46,846 nucleotides of DNA from Solirubrobacterales bacterium (lineage in GTDB: Bacteria; Actinomycetota; Thermoleophilia; Solirubrobacterales; 70-9): the NCBI GenBank assembly GCA_020438425.1, contig JAGQUQ010000001.1, forward strand, positions 3,431 to 50,276, given 5' to 3'. Shown here in pieces: positions 33,530-42,900 of the stretch. The translations under genes and the position numbers were made by a program. Each line of letters starts with the position of its first letter. The stretch's first letter is position 1. The notes beneath the pieces were generated by a model that saw nothing but the letters and a program-made list of their open reading frames with translations, searched no databases and was not told where the DNA came from.

Positions 33530-34742
33530 CGCGAAAACAGCCCCGGCGCAAAACGCGCGAATCGGGGTCTTTGATGGCCTGAGGGCCTACGCCCTGTTCG
33601 GCGTGGTGCTGATGCACCTGATCGGGATTGCCGGCATCCTTTCGATCGGTCGCGACGACACGCTGAGTCACGTGCTCTGGACCTTCTTCGGCAACACGAT
33701 CGACCTGTTCTTCGTGATCAGCGGATTTCTGCTCTTCCTGCCGGTGATCAGACGGGGAAGGCTCAAGGACGGCACCCTCGCTTTCTACTTCCGCCGGGCC
33801 CTGCGGATCCAGCCCGAGTACTGGCTCACCCTGGTGGTCCTGGTGTTGATGATCGCCCTGATTCCGGTGACCTTCCAGCCGGAAATGCCGACCGTCGGCC
33901 AGTTCCTGATCCATGTATTCGACCTCCAGAATGCAGTTCGAATGGTTGACCCCGACTTCCTGGTCGGGTTCTGGATCGACGGTGCCCTCTGGATGATCCC
34001 GGTCCTGGTCGGGCTTTACCTGGTCTTCCCGCCGTTCAGCCGGCTGATGCTGAAGTCGCCGTATCTGGCTCTGGTTCTCGCCCTGGCCGTAACCGTGGGC
34101 TGGAAGTACGGGGTCCACCACATGCCCGGCGCGCTTGACTGGCTTGCCGGAGGAGGAGCGACCCATGAACAGCTCATGATCATCGCGACCGAGCAGTCGC
34201 CCTCCTTCGCCTGGTCGTTCGCGACCGGGATGTTCGCCGCGATCCTTTACCAGCGAGCCCGGGTAAACCCCGGCACCCGCTGGCAAACCACCGGCCTTCC
34301 GGTCGCCTTCGGGCTGGCACTGGTCGGCTGGGTCGTCGCCGGAATCATCTTCTCCGACGCCGCCGTCAACACGACCACGGGTTTCGACGGTTCGGGGCTC
34401 GGGCGAATCGCGATTCTGCCCAACCTGGTCGGCACCGCCTGCCGGGCGGTCTTCGTTCTCTGCGTGGCGCTCGGTCCGGCTCTTCTGCAGCGACTTTTCG
34501 ACAATCGCCTCGCCGCAACCGGTGCCACTCTCAGCTATGGGCTGTACCTGATCCACTTGCCGGTGGCCTTCTATATCGGGCAATTGCTCGATATCTCGAG
34601 CACGGGCACTTTCACCAGCCTGCTGGTCTGGACGGCGGCGGTGGTTCCGCTCAGTCTCGCCTGGGCCTGGGTCTCGAATCGATTTGTCGGGAAACCCGCC
34701 ATCGCCTGGGGCGAGAAACGCCTGAAGGATCAGTCGAACTGA
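33516..34742 (+). CDS. Acyltransferase family 3 membrane protein; non-canonical start
   Basis: About 408 aa with around ten hydrophobic helices. It belongs to the acyltransferase-3 (OafA/NodX-like) family that acylates sugars of cell-surface glycans: the opening IGVFDGLRAYALFGVVLMHLIG matches the family's DGLR...H start, with catalytic His, and FFVISGFLLFLPVIR follows. The conserved opening lies upstream of the first GTG (33603), and between it and the in-frame stop near 33503 there is no ATG, GTG or TTG. CTG at 33516 or 33519, inside the end of the kinase gene, is the best candidate. A frameshift or sequence error at the start is the alternative. Confidence 0.8.
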   Translation: MLPTDAKTAPAQNARIGVFDGLRAYALFGVVLMHLIGIAGILSIGRDDTLSHVLWTFFGNTIDLFFVISGFLLFLPVIRRGRLKDGTLAFYFRRALRIQPEYWLTLVVLVLMIALIPVTFQPEMPTVGQFLIHVFDLQNAVRMVDPDFLVGFWIDGALWMIPVLVGLYLVFPPFSRLMLKSPYLALVLALAVTVGWKYGVHHMPGALDWLAGGGATHEQLMIIATEQSPSFAWSFATGMFAAILYQRARVNPGTRWQTTGLPVAFGLALVGWVVAGIIFSDAAVNTTTGFDGSGLGRIAILPNLVGTACRAVFVLCVALGPALLQRLFDNRLAATGATLSYGLYLIHLPVAFYIGQLLDISSTGTFTSLLVWTAAVVPLSLAWAWVSNRFVGKPAIAWGEKRLKDQSN

Positions 34743-34788
34743 AATACTGGTCCGGACAGAGATAAGAGATAAGGATTCGAGGAGAAGC

Positions 34789-36174
34789 ATGTCGACCGAA
34801 CAGCAGACGGACGCCCCCGATGAGGGCGAAGGTGGCGGAGTAGCCACCGGGAGCGACACCCTTTCGGTCACCGACAACCGGACCGGCCGCACCTACGAAC
34901 TGCCGATCGAAGACGACACGATCAAGGCCCTCGATCTTCGCCAGATCAAGGTCCACGAAGACGACTTCGGGATGATGGCCTTCGACCCGGCCTTCACCAA
35001 CACCGCTTCCTGCCGATCCTCGATCACCTACATCGACGGCGACGCCGGAATCCTCGAGCACCGGGGCATTCCGATCGAGCAGCTCTGCGAGCACTCGACC
35101 TTCCTCGAGGTTTCCTACCTGCTGGTCTTCGGCGAGCTACCAACCCGCCCGCAGCTCGAGGCCTGGGTTCACGACGTCACCCACCACACCTTCGTCCACG
35201 AGGACATCAAGAAGTTCCTTTCCGGCTTCCGTTACGACGCCCACCCGATGGGCATGCTGCTCGCCTCGACCGGCGCCCTCTCGACCTTCTACCCTGACTC
35301 GAACCAGATCACCGATCCGGTCGAGCGGTACCTGGCGACGATCCGCCTGATCGCCAAGATGCCGACCCTGGCGGCCTTCTCGTACCGCCACAACATGGGC
35401 CTGCCGTACGTCTATCCGGACAATGATCTCTCCTACCCGGAGAACTTCCTCTCGATGATGTTCAAGATGACCGAGGCGAATTACGAGCCGGACCCCCGCC
35501 TCTCGAAGGCGATCGACGTGCTCTTCATCCTTCACGCCGATCACGAGCAGAACTGCTCGACCAGCGCCGTGCGCGGGGTCGGCTCCTCCGACGTCGACCC
35601 GTACTCGGCGGTCGCTGCCGGCATCGCCGCCCTCTACGGCCGCCTCCACGGCGGAGCCAACGAAGCGGTGCTGCAGATGCTGCGCCGGATCGAGACCGTC
35701 GACAACATTCCCGGCTTCCTCGAAGCGGTCAAGAACCGCGAGGAGAAGCTGATGGGCTTCGGCCACCGGGTCTACAAGAACTACGACCCGCGGGCCCGGA
35801 TCATCAAGAGCCACGCCGACGATGTCTTCGAAGCGACCGAGTACAACCCGCTGGTCGAACTGGCGACCGAGCTCGAGAAGCAGGCCCTCGACGACGAGTT
35901 CTTCACCTCCCGCAAGCTCTACCCGAACGTCGACTTCTACTCGGGAATCATCTACGAAGCGCTGAAGATCCCGCCCGGAATGTTCACCGTGATCTTCGCG
36001 ATCGCCCGGACCGCCGGCTGGATCGCCCAGTGGCTGGAGATGACCGAGGACCCGGACAAGAAGATCGCCCGGCCGCGCCAGATCTACACCGGAGCCCGCG
36101 AGGCCGATTACGTGCCGATCGGCGAACGGACCGGCGAGGACCGGATCTCCGGACCGGCCACCCGTCCTTCCTAG
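34789..36174 (+). CDS. gltA: Citrate synthase
   Basis: 461 aa. It condenses acetyl-CoA and oxaloacetate to start the TCA cycle. The substrate-binding LHADHEQNCSTS is at about 249-260, GFGHRVYKNYDPRA with catalytic His at about 322-336 and the catalytic Asp in PNVDFYSG at about 377-384. The type is hexameric bacterial by length, with a 40-residue N-terminal domain after an acidic leader. ATG 34789 has GAGGAGAAGC upstream. The 46-base gap to the previous gene contains GATAAGAGATAAGGAT, possibly a promoter element. Confidence 0.96.
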   Translation: MSTEQQTDAPDEGEGGGVATGSDTLSVTDNRTGRTYELPIEDDTIKALDLRQIKVHEDDFGMMAFDPAFTNTASCRSSITYIDGDAGILEHRGIPIEQLCEHSTFLEVSYLLVFGELPTRPQLEAWVHDVTHHTFVHEDIKKFLSGFRYDAHPMGMLLASTGALSTFYPDSNQITDPVERYLATIRLIAKMPTLAAFSYRHNMGLPYVYPDNDLSYPENFLSMMFKMTEANYEPDPRLSKAIDVLFILHADHEQNCSTSAVRGVGSSDVDPYSAVAAGIAALYGRLHGGANEAVLQMLRRIETVDNIPGFLEAVKNREEKLMGFGHRVYKNYDPRARIIKSHADDVFEATEYNPLVELATELEKQALDDEFFTSRKLYPNVDFYSGIIYEALKIPPGMFTVIFAIARTAGWIAQWLEMTEDPDKKIARPRQIYTGAREADYVPIGERTGEDRISGPATRPS

Positions 36175-36198
36175 GACCGATCCGCCTTCGGCCGCGAC

Positions 36199-36546
36199 AT
36201 GGCCACCTGGAAACTCACAATCCGCCACGGCTCCGACGTGAGCCGGGAACGGTTCGATGATCTCGATCAAGCGCTCGGTGCCGCCCGCAAGGCAGCCGCC
36301 GAGGTGATCGCCGAAGGTCCGCTCGACTCGGTCTCCGCATTCCGGGACTACGGGCCTTCCGATCAGGTCAACGCCCGGATCGAGATCACCGGCAAGGGGC
36401 TGTTCAAGCCTCCCACCGCGGGGATCGACATCCGCGGCGATCTCTCGATTGTTCCTTACGCCGGCGGGGTCAGGCGGGAGGCCATGGAAGGGGCGAACAT
36501 CGCCCAGGCGATCAAATCGTTGAAAATGTTCCTCGACCATGCCTGA
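36199..36546 (+). CDS. Small protein of unknown function
   Basis: 115 aa, alpha/beta composition: WKLTIRHGSDVSRERFDDLDQALGAARKAAAEV, then QVNARIEITGKGLFKPPTAGIDIRGD. No family recognised. It overlaps the following gene by eight bases, so the two are coupled, and starts 24 bases after the gltA stop, suggesting co-transcription with citrate synthase. No Shine-Dalgarno is seen. Confidence 0.7.
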   Translation: MATWKLTIRHGSDVSRERFDDLDQALGAARKAAAEVIAEGPLDSVSAFRDYGPSDQVNARIEITGKGLFKPPTAGIDIRGDLSIVPYAGGVRREAMEGANIAQAIKSLKMFLDHA

Positions 36547-36862
36547 GAACGCACCCGAAGAACTGAAGATCCCCAAGGGCTCCTACGCGGCAGGCCGTCG
36601 CGTGACCCTGCCCGACGGAGCCGAGCAGCCGGTCGTCGTCTTCATCAACGGCGTCGCCCAGACCGAAGGCACCGACTATGTGCTGCGCGGCAACGAGATC
36701 CTCTTCACCCGCGAGATCATCAAGGAAACAAAGACCGGCAAGAAGAAGCTGGTCATGCTGCTCGGCGTGGTCGGCTTCTACAACAAGAACGAAACGATCG
36801 ACGTCCAGTTCGTAAAGAACGGCAAGACCGAACTGGCCGGCGACCTCCCGGTCTCCGAGTAG
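36539..36862 (+). CDS. Small beta-rich protein of unknown function
   Basis: 107 aa. The segment PVVVFINGVAQTEGTDYVLRGNEILFTREI resembles beta-strand repeats of phage tail or decoration proteins, but no phage genes are near, so this is only a likeness. The Lys-rich middle (KETKTGKKKLVMLLG) is basic. It is translationally coupled to the preceding gene and followed by a strong bidirectional terminator. Confidence 0.7.
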   Translation: MPENAPEELKIPKGSYAAGRRVTLPDGAEQPVVVFINGVAQTEGTDYVLRGNEILFTREIIKETKTGKKKLVMLLGVVGFYNKNETIDVQFVKNGKTELAGDLPVSE

Positions 36863-36887
36863 CCTCACCGGTCCCGGAAACAAGAAA

Positions 36888-36919
36888 GGGCCCCGGTCTT
36901 TCGACCGGAGCCCCTTTTT
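36888..36919. terminator. Bidirectional rho-independent terminator
   Basis: GGGCCCCGGTC-tttc-GACCGGAGCCCC with TTTTT on the plus side and TTTCTTG on the minus side. It ends the gltA cluster and the giant minus-strand gene. Confidence 0.85.
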
Positions 36920-36940
36920 CTCCCTGGCGATTGATCGGGG

Positions 36941-39900
36941 CTAGCGCCGCCCGATCTTCATCACCTTGCTGGTCCCTCCATTAATCCTGAGTGAGGCCCT
37001 CTTGACCTTGCCTGATTTCAGGATCCCCTTACCGGCTCTGGTCACCTTGAGCTTGACGCTCCTGGTTCCCGCTTTGCCGATGAAGTACTGCTTCGCCGCG
37101 AGGACGGTGCCCTTGCGGTAGCTCTTGCCCTTGACCTTGACCCGCTTCAGGGTGGTCAGCTTCGCCGTCCCGCCACAGGCACCCGAGCACTTCAGGGTGA
37201 AGGTCACCCCGCTGGCCGAGTAGGTCACACCCTTGCCGACGATCGTCTTGGCGACCGGGTTGTTCGGGGTCGGCTTGACCGGCTCCTCCGGATCGATCGG
37301 CTCGTGGTTGTCGGTGTCCTCGGCGATCACGGTCGCGGTCGAGCTGTTGTTGTCGGTGATGAACTCGAATGAGGTGGTCGTGATGTACGCCGTGTTGTCG
37401 AACTGCTTCGGCGGCAGGTGCTCACCGGCAGTGCGATCACCCAGGCAGAGCAGGCTGAGCCTGGCCTTCAGCGCGTGATCGGTCGGGTTGTAGAGCTTGA
37501 ACGCTCGGGTGACCGGGCGCGGATCGTTGCCCAACGAGACCAGACCATCGTCGAGGTCCATGTCGGCGACGATTCCCTTGTAGCCGTCGGCGCAGGTGAG
37601 CTGTGCCTCGTTGACGGTGCCGGCCGGGATCTCGAACTCCTTGACGATGTGCTGGAACTTCAGGTCATGGGTGTGACCGTCAGTCACGCTGACCTGGCGG
37701 GTCAGACACGAGATCGAGAAGGTCAGCTGCGACGGCTCGTGGACGTCGAGGATGAACTTCCAGCCGTTGCCCTCGGGCTCGCTGTAAACCAGGTTCGCGG
37801 CACCGGTGCTGACGAAGCCCGGAGCGATCGCGGTCTGGCCCGGACCACACTCGAGCGTCGCGGTCTTCTTGCCGGGGGCAAGCGCCTCATCGCTGGTCGT
37901 GATCGGAGCCGAGACGATCAGGTCGTGGGTGTGGGTGCCGTCGGCGACCGTGGTCTGCTTGATGCAGACCGCGAAGATCTTCGCCTGGGCACGACCCGTG
38001 GCGGTGTTCTTCACGGTGCCCTGCCACCTGTCCGGCGCGCTGGCACGGGACTCGAGCACCTCGGGGGCGGTCCAGTCACCGGTGCCCTGGTCGATGTGGT
38101 CGATCCGAACCGAGCCGTCGGAAACGAAGTAGCCGTTCGGGCAGACCGCCTGAATGGTCTTCTGCTCGCCCGGGTTCAGGTCGATCTGGGTCTCGACCTT
38201 CTGGACGTCCAGCAGGTGGTTGGCGTTCGGGTTCGGGTTGCCCCAGGCATCCACGGTCACCTTGACCTGGTAGGTCTTGACCTGACCTGGAGCGAGCGAG
38301 CCGATCGCGCAATTGACCGTGCCGGAAGACTCGGTGCAGGGCGCGTCGGCGCTGACGAAGGTCAGTCCGACCGGGATCGGGTCGGTGATCACCACGTTCT
38401 GGGCGACCGCGTTGCCTATGTTCTCAGCCTTCAGCGTGTAGGTGACGACGTCACCCGGACGGGCGTTGGTCGGCAGGGCCGTCTTGGTGATCTTCAGGTC
38501 CGGCAGACCGATAACGATCGTGTCGGCGTCGTCGGTGTTGTCCTCCGGAGTCGGCTCCCACTCCTTGCCCGTCACATGAGCGACGTTGTGGATCGTGGTG
38601 CCGCCGGCGAGGTAGGTCGTCTTGACCCGGATCGTCACCGTCTTGGAAGCGCCCGAAGCGAGTGTTCCGAGGCTGCAGGTGATGGTCGCGTCGCAATCGG
38701 CCGAGGAGATGAACTGGAGGTTGGCCGGCAGCGGATCGCTGACCGTGACCTGGGTCGCGGTGTCCGGACCCTTGTTGGTGATCTTCAGGGTGTAATCGAA
38801 CTCGTCGAAGACGTTGACCTGGGCCGGGGCCGACTTCTCGATCTTGAGATCGGCGATCGGGAACTTGAGCGTCGCCTTGGCGTCGTCCTCGTCCTCGTAG
38901 GGGCCGCTGTGGTTGCCGCCGGCACCACTTGCGTCCTTGGTCTTCGCGTCGGCGTCATTTACCTGCACCGGCGGGTTGGCCCGGGCCGGAAGCTGCGGGG
39001 TCGCGGTGAAGGTGATCACCACGCTCGCACCCGGCTGGATGACCTGGCCATTGAAGTTCCATGTCAGGACGTCGCCCGAGGCGTTCGGTGCCACGGCGGG
39101 GTCGCCGCCGGTGGCTCCGGTGATCGAGGTCGAGCCGGGGTTGTAGGTCCAGTCCGGGGGAAGCACGTCACGGACGACCGTGTCGAAGGCCTTGGCGGTG
39201 GTGGCACCGTTGGTGACTACGATCCGCCAGCCGAAGGGCTGCTCGACCTGGGCGTCCGCGATGTCCGGGAAGCCCGGCGCGGTGGTCGTCTTGACCACAG
39301 TCAGTTCGGGGAACTCGAAGTTGACCACGACCTGGTCCTGGTTCGAGTCGTAGTGACGGTAGGTCCACGGGTTGGTCCGCTCGGCGACCGGGATGCCCCA
39401 GTAATCCGAATCGGCGACGTTGACCGCCTGCGAGTTGTTGTCGAGCTGGGCCGACGGCAGGGCGGTGGCGGTGTAGGTCAGGGTGACGCTGCCACCGACC
39501 GGAATCGGACCCGGGATCAGCCACTTCATCGAGCGGTCGCCGGCACTCCACATCTTCGTGTTGTACGCGGCACCCGAGGCGAGCACGACATTGGTCAGCT
39601 CGGCGTCGGGCATGTCATCGACGGTGACGTCATAGGCCGGGCTGGTGCCGTTGTTGGTGACCACGATCTGGTAGGTCAGCGCGTCATTCGGCTGGCTCTG
39701 GACCGGGCCGTCAACGAAGCTGCCGCCGCCGACCTTGACCTTCTTGTCGAGCACGATCTTCGGCTCGCGGACCGGAGTGGTCGTCTTGGCTTCGGAAGAA
39801 ACATGGTCGAAGCTGCCCTGCGAAGGAATCGAGTTCGGGTTGAAGACGAACTTGTTCGAGGTGTTCGACATCGAACGGACCGAGTTGACGATGTTCTCGC

Positions 39901-42900
39901 CGGCCAGAACCTTGGCGCCGCCGCTGCGGTGCGTGTCCCGGACATGAGCGTTGTAGGTGAACTCGATCACCCGGTCGGCCGTACCCGGGGAGACATGCCC
40001 GAGGTCCCAGCCGATGTTGGTCACCGAGGAGGTGACCTGGGCGTTGTAGTTCTGGACGGTCGGGGCCGGGTTGGAACCCGAGCAGCCGCTGATGCAGGAG
40101 CTGCCGGTGTAGCCGTCGAAGTCGATCGAGTCCGGCAGGATGTCCCTGACGGTCAGGTTGAAGAACTCGAGGTTCTTCGGGATCGTCACCGTCGCCTTGA
40201 AGCTCATCGGGGTGCCGATCGTGACCCAGGAAGGATTGACCGACTTGGTCACCGAGCTGCCTCCGACCCGGACGTTGCTGCTCGAACTTGCGGTGTAGCC
40301 GGTGTTGGTCGAGCTGGAAGCGGTGCGCTCGTTGGCGTCGGTGCCGTTGATCGAGGTGGTCTTCGCGTTGGCGGTGTTGGTGAAAACGCTGCCGGCGATC
40401 GCCGGGGCGTCGACCTTGGCCAGGTAGGTCCAGGTCACGTTGCCACCCGGATTGATGTTGATCGCGGGGGACGCGGCCGAAGTGATGGTGCGGGTCGCCG
40501 CATCCCAGGTCGCGCCGCTGGTGCCGGGCACGACCGCGCCGTCGGCCAGCGGAACTCCGCCACCGTCGACCAGGGTGACACCGACCGGAACAACATCCTT
40601 GATCACCGTGTCGTGGGCGATGCTGACGTTGGAGGCGCTCGAGTTCGAGGTCACCAGGGTGTAGGTGACGATCTCATTCGGCTGCGCGTTCGTGGTCTTG
40701 TTGTTCGACTTTGTCTGCGAGATCAACGGCTCGACGATCGTGGTCGAGACCTGGTTCGAGTTGCGGCTGCGGGCCGTGCTGTCGGTCCAGGCGACGTTGG
40801 CCTGGTTGGTCCGGCTCTGGCCGCGAACGTTGGCCGCCACGTCGATGACCCGGGTCTGGAAGCTGATCACGACGGTGTGGTCGGATCCGGCCGGCACCAC
40901 GTAGTTGTCGGGGATGTTGACGGTGATCGTCTGGCCGACCGTGCTGATGCTCCAGCCACCGGGCAGCGGCGAACCGTTCAGGGTCGCGGTCGCGGGACCG
41001 GTCAGCGGCTGGGTGGCCGCCGAGTTCGGGGTGTCGGTGATCTTCGCGTTGGTACCGAAGGTGGTGCCGTTCGGCAGGGTGGCGGTGACCGTGTAGTTGA
41101 TCAGCTCGCCGATCGTGGCCTGGCTGGTGGCGCTGTTGCCGGTCTCCGTGATCGAAGTCGTCCGGGCCTTGACCAGGCCGACGTCCGGGGTCTTCACGTT
41201 GCTGGTGTCATCGACCCGGGCGATGTTCGGGGTGCGCGGGTTGTTCGGGTCGATGTTGTTCTGCGGCGTGTAGATGTAGCGGCCACCGGTGTTGGTGTCA
41301 CCCTCGTACTGGCGCACGCCGGCCGTGTTCACATAGGTGTTCTCGGGCCCGAAGGTGCCGGGGATGGTGACCTTGTAGGTCAGTGACTTGGTCGCACCAT
41401 CGGCAATCGTCGAAATCGCCGGCCACTTGATCCGGTCGACGCCGCTGCCGCCGTCGACGCAGGTGCCGCCGTCGGAGATCGCGGAAACCATGGTGCAGTC
41501 GTAGGCGGCGGGGAGCTGGTCCCAGACCTGGACGTCCTTTGTCTCACCGCTTGACTTGACGTCAACCTGGTAGGTGACGACGTTGCCGCCGCGGACGGTC
41601 AGGCCGTCGACCGGCGGGTTGTAGACGGTGCCGGAATCGATCTGCCGCACGCCCTTCTTCAGGGTCAGGGTCGGAGCGACGGTCTTGAAGTCGACCTGGT
41701 CACGCAGCGGGAACGAGGTGCCCGGCGTGTTCTCGAAGGCGAACTTCATCAGGTTGCCTTCGATGTCGACCGGGCTGAGGATGCCGGTCGGCTCGATCGT
41801 GGTCTTGATGGTGACCTGGAACTTCTGCGACCCGACCGGCACGTAGCTGCCGTTGATGTCCCAGAAGAGCACGCCGTCACCGCTCATGCCGGTGTCGATC
41901 GAGTTCATGGTGGTGTTGCCGGAAGTGTCCTGGTAGCTGCCAGGGACGTACTTGGCGTTTCGCGGCAGGAAGTCCGTGACCCGCAGCTGATGGGTGTCGA
42001 CCTTGGTCGGGAAGTTGATCGTCAGTCGCCAGCAGACCGTGTCTCCGGGGTGGTAGGTCGGGACCGTCGTGACCCAGGTCGCCGTCTGGCAGTTGGTGCC
42101 GGACTCGGCGACCTCCTTCTTCAGGGTGACCTGGGGTGCCGTCTGTCCGGACGAGGATGCGTCGACGACCGGTTCGGGCTGCTGGCCGTCATTCCAGATC
42201 CGCGGGCCGGGGGTGGCGCAGTCCGGGCTGCCCGGGGAGATGCAGCGCGAGAACGCGTCAGCGGTCAGGTCGACCTTGTTCGAGGTCGAGTCGGCGGCGA
42301 GGATGGGGGTCGAGTCCTGGAAGTTCTGCTGGTAGTTCTTGCGGGTCTTGGTCGGGAAGGTGATGACGAACTCATCGCTCACATCGGTGTGGCCGAGCTT
42401 CGGGAAGACCGACTTGTCCCAGACGATCGTGAAAGTGCCGTCGGCGTTCTCGGTGACGCTCTTGTAGGGAGCGCTCGGGTTGTCGCCGGTCGGGGCACAT
42501 TCCGAATCCGAGGCGCTGTTGCCGGTCGTGTAGTTGACCGGTCCCAGCGGGCAGTAACCCGAGGGCAGCGTGTCGGTGACCACGATGTCATCGCTGTAGC
42601 GGTACTCGCCGGTCCGGAAACGGAGCTCCCAGGTGTTCACTTCACCCTGGGCGAGGGTGCCGGAAGTCAGGTTCGACTTGTAGACGACGAGGTCCTCGGC
42701 GGTGCGATTGAGAATGGTGTCGTCGGAGACGTTGAAAGGCGCGACCACATCGCTCTGGTACTGACCGGTGGCGATCGCGTAGTTGGCGATCTTCTGCTCG
42801 TCCTGGATCTCCTTCGGCGGGGCAACCGCGTTGTTGTCCAGGTTCGCCCCCTGGGCACCGGTGGTCGCCGGGGTGGCGCCGCTCCAGTTCAGGGTGTTCT

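Noticed and set aside
37418..41386. A 1322-codon open frame on the plus strand opposite the giant gene
   Set aside because: It is the antisense shadow of a GC-rich repetitive gene: Arg/Asp/Gly/Val-rich with no domain, while the minus-strand frame gives clear DUF11 modules and a signal peptide.
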